A DNA stretch of 64,000 nucleotides from Chryseobacterium sp. BLS98. GTDB lineage: Bacteria; Bacteroidota; Bacteroidia; Flavobacteriales; Weeksellaceae. The stretch lies in the NCBI RefSeq assembly GCF_001045445.1, contig NZ_LFNF01000001.1, positions 558,001 through 622,000 on the forward strand, read 5' to 3'. Every line of letters starts with the position of its first letter. Position 1 is the stretch's first letter. Below the pieces are notes generated by a model. The model saw only the letters and a program-made list of their open reading frames with translations, made no database searches and had not been told where the DNA came from. Shown in pieces: positions 18,212 to 26,866 of this stretch. Made by a program: the position numbers and the translations under genes.

Positions 18212-18574
18212 ATGAAAGCATCTGTACTTTTAAAATCATCTTTACTAGCCTCTTTATTTGTCATTTCATCCTGTGCTACCACAAAATACAGCGAGGATAT
18301 TTCAAAAAACAATTATTCTAATTTGCAGGCTGGAAAAATGTATGTTCTTACCCTGAAAGATGGTTCTCCGAAAAAGAAAATGCTATTCCGAAACATTGAC
18401 GGCGACAACCTGATAGGAACTGCAGGAAAAAAGGACAGTGCAGAAGTGATTATCCCTAAATCTAATGTAGCCGCTGTAAAAGACAGATCGAAAGCCAGAG
18501 TAACAGCGGGTGCTACCGTAATCGGTGCAGCAGGTGTTGCAGCCATCGTGATCAGTGCACTGAGAGCAGACTAA
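18212..18574 (+). CDS. Small lipoprotein with C-terminal hydrophobic helix
   Basis: 120 residues with a signal peptide and a lipobox ending VISSC (about Cys21). A charged beta-rich middle (YVLTLKDGSPKKKMLFRNID) follows, then a Gly/Ala-rich hydrophobic C-terminal segment (TVIGAAGVAAIVISAL). The N-terminal lipid and C-terminal helix could both sit in a membrane. A TAAATTTG -7 element is at 18186-18193. The family is not recognised. Confidence 0.72.
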   Translation: MKASVLLKSSLLASLFVISSCATTKYSEDISKNNYSNLQAGKMYVLTLKDGSPKKKMLFRNIDGDNLIGTAGKKDSAEVIIPKSNVAAVKDRSKARVTAGATVIGAAGVAAIVISALRAD

Positions 18575-18633
18575 AATAGATTTTATCTTTCGGGACTTAT
18601 TTGATTTATCATTTAAAAAACCAGTATATCAAC

Positions 18634-18664
18634 AGCCTTAAATGAATATTTAGGGCTATTTTTG
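18634..18664 (+). terminator. Terminator overlapping the next promoter
   Basis: A 10-bp stem AGCCTTAAAT with ATTTAGGGCT (one G-T pair) is followed by ATTTTTG. The T tract also forms the -7 element TATTTTTG (18657-18664) that appears to serve the MFS gene starting at 18668. Confidence 0.7.
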
Positions 18665-18667
18665 TGC

Positions 18668-19903
18668 ATGATTTCCTTTACACCGTTAAAAACATTGCAA
18701 AATGTTGAATTCAGGAATCTTCTTACGGGAAGATTTTTTATTGTTTTAGCCTTCAGAATGCTCGCGACTTTATTAGGATGGTGGGTGTATCAGTTAACAA
18801 AAGATCCTTTTTCAATAGGCCTTATCGGACTTTCAGAAGTTATTCCTGCGGTAAGCTGTGCTTTATATGCAGGCCACGTTATTGACATGAATGAAAAAAA
18901 GCGTCTGCTTCTGATCTGTAATTATGCTTACATTTTCCTGATCGGCCTGCTTCTGATTCCGGCATTTTTCAATGTCGAAATGCACTTTAACGGTCATGAA
19001 ATCACTTATTTCATATATGGTGTTATCTTTTTCACAGGAATTGCCAGGGCATTTATCGGACCTATTGTTCCTTCCATGATTCCGAAAATTGTAAAAAAGG
19101 AAAATCTTCCGAATGCGGTAACCCTGAACCAGGCCACCTTCCTGATTTCTTCCGTATGCGGACATGCTGTAGGAGGGCTTCTCATTGGCTATTTCGGGGT
19201 AAAATGGACTCTTGTTGTGATTATTTCCTTAATATTTGTTGCATCATTGTTTTTCGGGCAGCTTAAACAGCAGCATTCCGAGTATAAAAAAGAGAATGTA
19301 AATGTTGTGGAAAGCATGCGGGAAGGTATTTCCTATATTTTCAAAACAAAAGAGATTTTAGGGGCATTATGCCTGGATATGTTTGCCGTTCTTTTTGGAG
19401 GGGCTGTTGCCATGATCCCGGTATTTGCTACTGATATTTTAGATGCAGGAGCGGAAGGTTTCGGTCTTCTGAATGCGGCTTCAGATATAGGCTCTATGTG
19501 CATTATTACTTTGCTGGCACTTGTTCCGTTAAGAAAAAACCAGGGAAAAATACTTCTTATTGTGGTTGCCGGTTTTGGACTCTGCATTATTGGTTTCGGC
19601 TTGTCCAAGCTTTACTGGCTATCATTTATGTTCCTCGTTATGAGCGGAATGCTTGACGGAATTTCAGTGGTGATCAGAGGAACTATTGTACAGCTAAAAA
19701 CTCCGGATCATATCCGCGGGCGGGTACTGAGTGTGAATTCTATATTTATCATGTCCAGCAATGAAATGGGGCAGTTCGAGAGCGGTCTGATGGCAAAATT
19801 GCTTGGCGTAGTGCGGTCTGTGGTCTTCGGGGGAAGTATGACCGTATTGGTAGCTCTTCTTGTAGCAGGTACAAATCCCAAGTTGAGAAAAATGAATTAT
19901 TAG
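18668..19903 (+). CDS. MFS transporter
   Basis: 411 residues with about twelve hydrophobic segments, an MFS drug- or siderophore-exporter-like carrier (EntS type). Typical loop motifs are RNLLTGRFF at the first helix, DMNEKKRLL in the loop after helix 2 and DHIRGRVLSV in the second half. ATG 18668 is preferred over the TTG at 18662, which overlaps the -7 element TATTTTTG (18657-18664). The mRNA would be nearly leaderless. The substrate cannot be told from sequence, and neighbours give no help. Confidence 0.85.
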   Translation: MISFTPLKTLQNVEFRNLLTGRFFIVLAFRMLATLLGWWVYQLTKDPFSIGLIGLSEVIPAVSCALYAGHVIDMNEKKRLLLICNYAYIFLIGLLLIPAFFNVEMHFNGHEITYFIYGVIFFTGIARAFIGPIVPSMIPKIVKKENLPNAVTLNQATFLISSVCGHAVGGLLIGYFGVKWTLVVIISLIFVASLFFGQLKQQHSEYKKENVNVVESMREGISYIFKTKEILGALCLDMFAVLFGGAVAMIPVFATDILDAGAEGFGLLNAASDIGSMCIITLLALVPLRKNQGKILLIVVAGFGLCIIGFGLSKLYWLSFMFLVMSGMLDGISVVIRGTIVQLKTPDHIRGRVLSVNSIFIMSSNEMGQFESGLMAKLLGVVRSVVFGGSMTVLVALLVAGTNPKLRKMNY

Positions 19904-19994
19904 ATAATAATATCCCATTTCTATTAAATATATCACAAAAACTTTAATTTAACTTTAATAATTTTTTATATTTGTCTTTTTTAAATCCCCCTTT

Positions 19995-22133
19995 ATGAAA
20001 AAAGCATTACTCGTTTTTCTAATCATCTGTTCACGCATCTTATATGCCCAATCAGATTGTATTAGTGCAATATCTATCTGCGGAAACTCGGATATCTCTT
20101 ATACACCATCAGGACCGGGAAATGTCCTGGAAGGTATTGGTCTCAATTCGTGTCTGAGTGATACGGATAATGAGCACTTTTCGGTATGGTATACTTTTAC
20201 GGCATCGACTTCGGGAACATTGGCATTTGTAATTAATCCTACCGTTGATACCGATGACTACGATTTTGCAGTATACGGCCCTACAACAAATGGCTGTACT
20301 TCATTGAACAACAATAACATTTTTGTAACCCCGCTGAGATGTAATTTCAACGGAACAGGTTCATCTCAGGGAAATACGGGCTTATTGCTGACAATCCCGC
20401 CACCACCACCGCCAAACACGAACGGAAGTGCAGGAAACCAAGCTGAATGGAGTCCTCATATGGTAGTACAGGCCGGTGAAACTTATTATCTTGTTGTGGA
20501 CAACTACAGAAGTTCACCGGATGGCTTCTCCCTGACTTGGACAGGTACAGCAAGCTTAAGTTCTGCATTCAACGATCCTTCTTTGGCTCCGTTCCCGTTT
20601 ACTACTCCGGGACTTCCGGCTGCTAACCCTAACGACCCGAATGAAGTAACGGTATGTTCACTTGCTACTCCATTCAATTTTACATCATTAAGTACGGGAA
20701 TTATCAACGGAAACAGTCCAAATTTCAAAGTATCTTATCATAAAAACACTAACGACGCTATTACAGGAGGAAACCCTGTTACGTCAGAAGTAGTGAGCCT
20801 TACACAGGTTTACTATTACAGAATTGTATATCAGGATCCTGCGAACCCAACAAATCCTATGAACGGCTGTTTTATTACCGGGAAATTTAAATTCAGGGAC
20901 GGCAGTTTTACTTTAAATAATGCTACGCTTACCAGCTGTAGTAATAATGGTTCGGGTACGGCAATGTTTGACCTTACTACGGCCGCTATAGGAGCAGGAC
21001 CAACCCATACATTAAAGTATTATCCTACGATGTTCGACCTGAATGCAGGAACGAATGAGATTACAAGCCCTTCTATATATCAGTTTGTTTCCGCTCAGGG
21101 AAAAATATATGTAAAGGCAACCAATGAATTCGGATGTACAGCAACAGCTGAGATTACCCTGAAGTTCCATCCGCTGGTACCGGTAACTGATACTTCCTTA
21201 AGATCTTGTTTCCTGGAAACCAACCCTTCGCTGGGAACATTTAACCTAAGCAACGCTACAGTAACGACTTTAACAGGAGCTACTAAAAAATATTATCCTT
21301 CTTTAACAGATGCAGTAAACGGAACGAATGAAATTCTAAGCTTCCTGACATATACTGCACCGTCAGGAGTGATCTATGTAAAAGTATTTAATGCACAGGG
21401 ATGTTATTCAATCGCAAAAGTAACATTAACTGTACTTTCTCCGGTTTATTCGAGTGTACTTCAGGACAAGATCATCTGCGTTGAGGATAAAACCACACTG
21501 GATGCAGGTCCAGGATTCAACGGATACGAGTGGAGCACAGGAGCCACTACCCAGTCTATTACCAACGTAGGTGTAGGAACTTATTGGGTGAAACTAAAGA
21601 CGGGAGACTGTATCACATTACAGAACGTGAAAGTATACGCTTCCGAGCAACCTGTTGTTTCAAGCATTGATATTGCCAACACTTCTATAACTGTAAATGT
21701 TATCGGAGGAACTCCTCCTTACCAATATTCAATGGATAATATTAACTGGCAGGATTCCAATATATTCACCAATGTTTCAAGAGGAGATCATACGGTATAT
21801 GTAAAAGATGCTTACGATTGTGAACCTATTGATATAACAGTTGTAGTTCCTAACCTTATTAATGTGATCACTCCAAACGGAGATGGCATAAATGACGTAA
21901 TAGACTACTCAGCATTATCAGGAAAACAAAGTCTTGTATTGAGTATTTTTGACAGATACGGAACAAAAATCCATCAGGCTGACAAAACCAACGGATTCAA
22001 ATGGGACGGAACCGTAGCCGGTAAAAAAGTTCCTACAGGAACCTACTGGTATTCTGTAACATGGAATGAAAATGATAAAAAGAACACTCCATTCAAGTTC
22101 TCAGGATGGGTAATGGTAAAAAACAGAGAATAA
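19995..22133 (+). CDS. T9SS type B surface protein, quartet member 1
   Basis: 712 residues. After the signal peptide (1-18) comes an N-terminal module with DDYDFAVYGPTTNGC, a six-proline run near residue 135 and AGETYYLVVDN. Two or more Ig/PKD-like repeats with GCxxxAKVTL ends follow, then the last ~90 residues, NLINVITPNGDGINDVID to WVMVKNRE, a gliding-motility-type (type B) T9SS sorting domain. Likely exported to the cell surface as an adhesin. The N half matches the gene at 22236; the C half matches the gene at 29370. A TATATTTG -7 element lies at 19967-19974. Confidence 0.88.
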   Translation: MKKALLVFLIICSRILYAQSDCISAISICGNSDISYTPSGPGNVLEGIGLNSCLSDTDNEHFSVWYTFTASTSGTLAFVINPTVDTDDYDFAVYGPTTNGCTSLNNNNIFVTPLRCNFNGTGSSQGNTGLLLTIPPPPPPNTNGSAGNQAEWSPHMVVQAGETYYLVVDNYRSSPDGFSLTWTGTASLSSAFNDPSLAPFPFTTPGLPAANPNDPNEVTVCSLATPFNFTSLSTGIINGNSPNFKVSYHKNTNDAITGGNPVTSEVVSLTQVYYYRIVYQDPANPTNPMNGCFITGKFKFRDGSFTLNNATLTSCSNNGSGTAMFDLTTAAIGAGPTHTLKYYPTMFDLNAGTNEITSPSIYQFVSAQGKIYVKATNEFGCTATAEITLKFHPLVPVTDTSLRSCFLETNPSLGTFNLSNATVTTLTGATKKYYPSLTDAVNGTNEILSFLTYTAPSGVIYVKVFNAQGCYSIAKVTLTVLSPVYSSVLQDKIICVEDKTTLDAGPGFNGYEWSTGATTQSITNVGVGTYWVKLKTGDCITLQNVKVYASEQPVVSSIDIANTSITVNVIGGTPPYQYSMDNINWQDSNIFTNVSRGDHTVYVKDAYDCEPIDITVVVPNLINVITPNGDGINDVIDYSALSGKQSLVLSIFDRYGTKIHQADKTNGFKWDGTVAGKKVPTGTYWYSVTWNENDKKNTPFKFSGWVMVKNRE
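21186..21659 (+). repeat. Long repeat shared with 30681-31154, copy 1
   Basis: Encodes 158 residues differing at 4 positions from the copy in the fourth quartet gene. Most DNA differences are synonymous. Confidence 0.9.
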
Positions 22134-22150
22134 TTTCTTATCAAAATAAA

Positions 22151-22175
22151 AACCGCTCTCCGGGGCGGTTTTTTT
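22151..22175 (+). terminator. Terminator between quartet genes 1 and 2
   Basis: AACCGCTC pairs with GGGCGGTT around TCCG, then seven T. Confidence 0.87.
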
Positions 22176-22235
22176 AACATAAATGCTGATAACTTTATTT
22201 TACTCAAATCTTGTTTCACAAAAATCATTTTAAAC

Positions 22236-24359
22236 ATGAAAAAAACACTACTTTTTTTAATCTTATTTATAACACAGGTGTTTTATGCACAGTCGGACTG
22301 CGTTACTGCAACTCCTCTTTGCGGAAACTCCGAGTTTTCAGCTACTCCACTTGGACACGGAAGTGTTAACGAGAATCTATCCACAAACGGATGTCTTGGC
22401 CGAGATGAAAACTACACCTTATGGTACACGTTCACCATTGCAACATCAGGAACCCTAACATTCGTTATTGATCCTAATACTGATTCCGATGATTATGATT
22501 TTGCAGTATATGGCCCTACCACAAATGGATGTGCCTCTTTACAGACAGGAAATAACGTCTTTGTAACTCCGCTTAGATGCAACTATAACGGAAGTACACC
22601 AACTGGAAATACCGGACTTACTTTAACCTTACCACCACCTCCACCACCTAACACAAATGGAAATGCAGGAAACTCGGCTGAATGGAGCCCTTATATGCAG
22701 GTACAGGCAGGGGAAACCTATTATCTGGTTGTAGACAATTTCAGAAGCTCTCCGGACGGATTTAAACTGACCTGGGGCGGTACAGCTACTCTTAGCTCAG
22801 CATTTAACGACCCTGTTCTAGCTCCTAACCCTTTTCTTCCACCTGGTATTCCCGGAGCTAATCCAAATGATCCTTCAACGATCATGGTATGTGGACTTCC
22901 TTCACAATTTAACTTCACTACCCTTACCCCTGGTATTATCAATGGAAACAACCCTAATTTCCAGGTTACTTACCATAATAATGTCGATGACCTTATTGCA
23001 GGAACCAATCCACTTACCATTGCTACTGTAAACGGGACAACAACCTATTACTACAGAGTTCGATATTTTGATCCGGACAATCCAAACAGCACTGTCAACA
23101 AATGTTTTATAAGTGGTAAGTTCAAATTTGTAAATGCCAGCATTACAGCGAGAAATGCTACTATTTTCGCCTGTAACAATAATAGTGAAGGTACAGGGAA
23201 ATTTGATCTGACCACAGCAGATGTATTTACCGGAACGGTTACGAAAAAATACTATCCTACCTTAGCTGACCTGAACGCCGATACCAATGAGATTACTAAT
23301 CCTACCGCATATATTTCAGCTGAGAAAACAGTATACGTTAAAGTAATTTCCGCATTCGGATGTACTGCTACAGCAGCTATTACATTATCATTCCATCCCG
23401 TAGTTACTTTGAAAGATGCGGTAATGGAAGAATGCTATATTGAAAATGATATCATGCAGGCTAAGTTTGATCTGACACAAGCTGACGTAGGAGCAGTAGC
23501 AGGGCAGACGAAGGCGTTTTATAAAACATTAAACGATGCCCAGGCAGAAACCAACCCAATTACACCTCAGACTGCTTACATCACTTCAAGCACTGAAGTT
23601 TATGTAAGAGTAACCAGCGCCAATCAGTGTTATGATATTGCCAAAATCACGTTAAAAGTTCTTCCTCCTGTAAAATCTGCAGTTCTGAAAGACAAAACAA
23701 TCTGTGCTGAAGATAAAACAACATTGGATGCAGGACCTGGATTTGACGGATACGAATGGAGCACAGGTGCTACCACCCAGGCTATTACCAATGCAGGAAT
23801 AGGAGTTTACTGGGTTAAACTGAAAACAGGAAAATGCTTCACGCTTCAGACTGTCACAGTTTTTGCTTCTTCACAGCCGGTAATCGCCAGTGTAGATATC
23901 AGCAACAATACAATCACAGTGAATGCCTCAGGAGGAACTCCACCATATATGTATTCAATTGACGGTACCAACTGGCAAACAACTAACACATTCAGCGGGC
24001 TTCCTAGAGGAGAAAACAAAATCTTCCTGAAGGATTCTTACGATTGTAATCCTGTTCAGATTACCGTTACTGTTCCGAATCTGATTAACGCGATCACTCC
24101 AAATGGAGATAAGGTAAATGACGAGATCGACTATTCTGCTCTGGCTTATAAGAAAAATCTTGTATTCATTGTTTATGACAGATACGGAAACAAGCTTTAT
24201 GAAGCTAATAAAATGAGAGATTACAAATGGGACGGAACGGCTTCCGGCAAGAAAATCCCTACCGGAACCTACTGGTATACCATCTCATGGAACGAGAATG
24301 ATAAAAACAATACTGAAACTAAATATTCAGGATGGATACTCGTAAAAAATAAAGAATAA
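22236..24359 (+). CDS. T9SS type B surface protein, quartet member 2
   Basis: 707 residues, same architecture as the gene at 19995: signal peptide, CGNSEFSATPLGHGSV module with DDYDFAVYGPTTNGC, six-proline run, AGETYYLVVDN, repeats, WSTGATTQ repeat, then the type B sorting domain (NLINAITPNGDKVND to WILVKNKE). The C-terminal domain matches the gene at 26867 (SALAYKKNLVFIVYDRYGNK) better than its direct neighbour. It has its own terminator on each side; a near-consensus TAACTTTA sits at 22190-22197. Probable surface adhesin; ligand unknown. Confidence 0.88.
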   Translation: MKKTLLFLILFITQVFYAQSDCVTATPLCGNSEFSATPLGHGSVNENLSTNGCLGRDENYTLWYTFTIATSGTLTFVIDPNTDSDDYDFAVYGPTTNGCASLQTGNNVFVTPLRCNYNGSTPTGNTGLTLTLPPPPPPNTNGNAGNSAEWSPYMQVQAGETYYLVVDNFRSSPDGFKLTWGGTATLSSAFNDPVLAPNPFLPPGIPGANPNDPSTIMVCGLPSQFNFTTLTPGIINGNNPNFQVTYHNNVDDLIAGTNPLTIATVNGTTTYYYRVRYFDPDNPNSTVNKCFISGKFKFVNASITARNATIFACNNNSEGTGKFDLTTADVFTGTVTKKYYPTLADLNADTNEITNPTAYISAEKTVYVKVISAFGCTATAAITLSFHPVVTLKDAVMEECYIENDIMQAKFDLTQADVGAVAGQTKAFYKTLNDAQAETNPITPQTAYITSSTEVYVRVTSANQCYDIAKITLKVLPPVKSAVLKDKTICAEDKTTLDAGPGFDGYEWSTGATTQAITNAGIGVYWVKLKTGKCFTLQTVTVFASSQPVIASVDISNNTITVNASGGTPPYMYSIDGTNWQTTNTFSGLPRGENKIFLKDSYDCNPVQITVTVPNLINAITPNGDKVNDEIDYSALAYKKNLVFIVYDRYGNKLYEANKMRDYKWDGTASGKKIPTGTYWYTISWNENDKNNTETKYSGWILVKNKE

Positions 24360-24380
24360 GCTATTCTTCATATCACAACA

Positions 24381-24409
24381 AAAGACTGTCGTAACTGACA
24401 GTCTTTTTT
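24381..24409 (+). terminator. Terminator after quartet gene 2
   Basis: A perfect 10-bp stem AAAGACTGTC with GACAGTCTTT and a GTAACT loop are followed by a T run. Confidence 0.88.
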
Positions 24410-24562
24410 ATTTTATCCTGATGAAGATTTCTTGTTAAATTTTTTTATTTTTGAACCCCGTTTTTTTTACTAACACTCATTTATCCCATTCATTGTAGTT
24501 TAACCGAGGATTGCGAGTAAGTTGTTAGTTATTATTTTTCTTAAATAAACTATCTTTGCATT

Positions 24563-26152
24563 ATGGCGCAGAAAGAAACATTATCCTCCCTTACACACGG
24601 AAACTTTGCAAGAGAACTGTCTATTGCGGATGGAAAAATGCCTCCCAATGCTGTAGATTTTGAAAGACTGGTGATCGGAACTTTTTTAATAGACAAAAAA
24701 GGGCTTGACCACTCTATCGACCTTCTTACTCCTGAGGTATTTTATGACCCGAGACATCAGGTTATTTTTTCTACCATATTAAAGCTTTATGAAGGCAACC
24801 ATCCGGTGGACCTGATGACGATTATCCAGGAATTAAAAAAAGAAGATAAACTCAGCCAGGCAGGCGGTGACCACTACATCATCGACCTTACCATGGGAGT
24901 AAGTTCCTCTGCCCATATTGAATACCATGTACGTGTTATTCTTGAAAAATACATCTTAAGAAGCCTTATTAATGTTTCTGCCAACGTGATCGATTCATCC
25001 TATAAAGAATCCACCGATGTATTCGAGCTTCTGGATAAGGCTGAACAGTCCTTCTTTGAAATTACCAACGGTACAATCAAAAAAGGATTCGATACTGCCA
25101 ATTCATTGGTAAAACAGGCCATCGACACAATTAAATCCCTTAAAGATAAAGAAGGACTTTCCGGAGTTCCTTCAGGATTCAGAGATATTGATAAAGAAAC
25201 AGGGGGCTGGCAAAATTCCGACCTCATCATTATCGCAGCTCGTCCGGCGATGGGTAAAACGGCCTTCCTTCTGTCCATGGCCAGAAATATAGCTGTAGGC
25301 CACAAAATCCCGATGGTGCTTTTCTCTCTGGAGATGGCATCCGTACAGCTTATCACCAGGATGATTGCTTCGGAAACAAAAATCTCTTCCGAAAAGCTCC
25401 GAAAAGGAACGCTGGATGATGAAGAATGGCAAAGACTGTTCTCCAACGTCTCCGAGCTTGAGAACGCCCCGCTTTTTATTGACGAAACTCCTTCCCTTTC
25501 TATATTCGACTTTCGTGCAAAATGCCGTAGACTGGTAATGCAGCATGGTGTAAAGCTGATCATGGTGGATTATCTTCAGCTGATGACCGCAGGAGGCGGA
25601 GGAAAAGGAGTCGGAAACCGTGAACAGGAAATCTCTATGATCTCCCGTTCATTAAAGGCGATTGCCAAAGAACTTAATGTCCCTGTTATCGCACTTTCCC
25701 AGCTATCGAGAAGTGTGGAAGCCCGTCCTGGTAAAAGGCCCCAGCTTTCCGACCTCAGGGAATCCGGAGCTATTGAGCAGGATGCGGATATCGTATCATT
25801 TATTTTCAGACCTGAATATTATAAAATTTCCGTTTGGGATAATGATGAAGAAGGCCAGGAAACCTCAACGGAAAACCAGGCTGAATTAATTATTGCCAAA
25901 CACAGGAATGGTGCAACAGCGGATGTAAGATTATCATTCCTGAAACACTTTGCCAAATTCGGGGATATTGAAGCTGCTTTTGATGGTGGTATGGGAGGTT
26001 ACCCTTCCAATTTCGGATCCAATGAGCCGAGTGGTTTCGACAAGATAAAAACTACTATTCAGCCTGGCGCAGCATTTGATCTCCCGGACAATTCAAAACT
26101 TTCGGGATCATCTATGAACGATTTTGATGACGATGATGATTTTCCTTTCTAG
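24563..26152 (+). CDS. dnaB: Replicative DNA helicase
   Basis: Unwinds DNA at the replication fork as a hexamer. 529 residues: the N-terminal DnaB domain (about 30-135), a linker helix, then the RecA-like motor with Walker A RPAMGKT (227-233) and Walker B LIMVDYLQL (Asp336). SQLSRSVEARPGKRPQLSDLRESGAIEQDAD is covered by the usual motif 3/4 region (about 378-410). There is no intein. The tail is acidic and ends DDDDDFPF. A TATCTTTG -7 element is at 24551-24558. It sits between the surface-protein genes without functional link. Confidence 0.96.
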   Translation: MAQKETLSSLTHGNFARELSIADGKMPPNAVDFERLVIGTFLIDKKGLDHSIDLLTPEVFYDPRHQVIFSTILKLYEGNHPVDLMTIIQELKKEDKLSQAGGDHYIIDLTMGVSSSAHIEYHVRVILEKYILRSLINVSANVIDSSYKESTDVFELLDKAEQSFFEITNGTIKKGFDTANSLVKQAIDTIKSLKDKEGLSGVPSGFRDIDKETGGWQNSDLIIIAARPAMGKTAFLLSMARNIAVGHKIPMVLFSLEMASVQLITRMIASETKISSEKLRKGTLDDEEWQRLFSNVSELENAPLFIDETPSLSIFDFRAKCRRLVMQHGVKLIMVDYLQLMTAGGGGKGVGNREQEISMISRSLKAIAKELNVPVIALSQLSRSVEARPGKRPQLSDLRESGAIEQDADIVSFIFRPEYYKISVWDNDEEGQETSTENQAELIIAKHRNGATADVRLSFLKHFAKFGDIEAAFDGGMGGYPSNFGSNEPSGFDKIKTTIQPGAAFDLPDNSKLSGSSMNDFDDDDDFPF

Positions 26153-26232
26153 TGTTGCCCTATTTTAAATTAAATAACAGGTTAGTACTCAGTTGAAAAA
26201 CGGATACTAATTTCATAATATACCTTAAACTT

Positions 26233-26709
26233 TTGAGAATAGAAATCTACACCGACGGTGCATGCAGCGGAAATCCCGGAAAAGGAGGCTATGGCATCCT
26301 CATGCGCGTTCCTGAAAAGAATTATCAGAAAACATTTTCAAAAGGATTCAGAAAAACAACCAATAACAGGATGGAGCTGCTCGCTGTCATTACTGCTATG
26401 GAAAAACTAAAATCTTCGGAGAACGATATTCACATTTACACAGACAGCAAATATGTAGCAGATGCCGTGAATCAAAACTGGATTGCCGGATGGATTAAAA
26501 GAGGCTGGAAAAATGTAAAAAATCCTGATCTCTGGAAAAGATTCATTGAGATGTATAATAAGCACAAACCCCATATGCACTGGGTAAAAGGCCATGCAGG
26601 CCATTTTGAAAATGAGCTCTGCGATAAACTGGCTGTAGCTGCTGCAAGCTCACCTGATCTGGAAATTGACACTTATTTTGAAGGACTGGAAAGCAATTCT
26701 CTTTTTTAA
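26233..26709 (+). CDS. rnhA: Ribonuclease HI, TTG start
   Basis: Degrades RNA in RNA-DNA hybrids. 158 residues beginning RIEIYTDGACSGNPGKGGYG after an initiating TTG at 26233; no ATG could start the conserved first strand, so TTG is chosen. The catalytic acids are present: Asp8 in YTDG, Glu in NNRMELLAV, Asp in YTDSKYV and the late Asp in DKLAVAAA, with HxxGHxG-like VKGHAGH. It follows dnaB by 80 bases and may be co-transcribed, which fits replication and primer removal. Confidence 0.95.
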   Translation: MRIEIYTDGACSGNPGKGGYGILMRVPEKNYQKTFSKGFRKTTNNRMELLAVITAMEKLKSSENDIHIYTDSKYVADAVNQNWIAGWIKRGWKNVKNPDLWKRFIEMYNKHKPHMHWVKGHAGHFENELCDKLAVAAASSPDLEIDTYFEGLESNSLF

Positions 26710-26866
26710 TAAATATAATTTTACATCAATATTATTTACTATTTTACCAACCTTCTTATCATTTGTTAATAAATCATTATCATTTTTGGTAAAATTAACA
26801 TTAAATAACTATTAATTACTTGGGATTTAATATATTTACAGTGTCTTATTAAGTAACCCCACTTCA

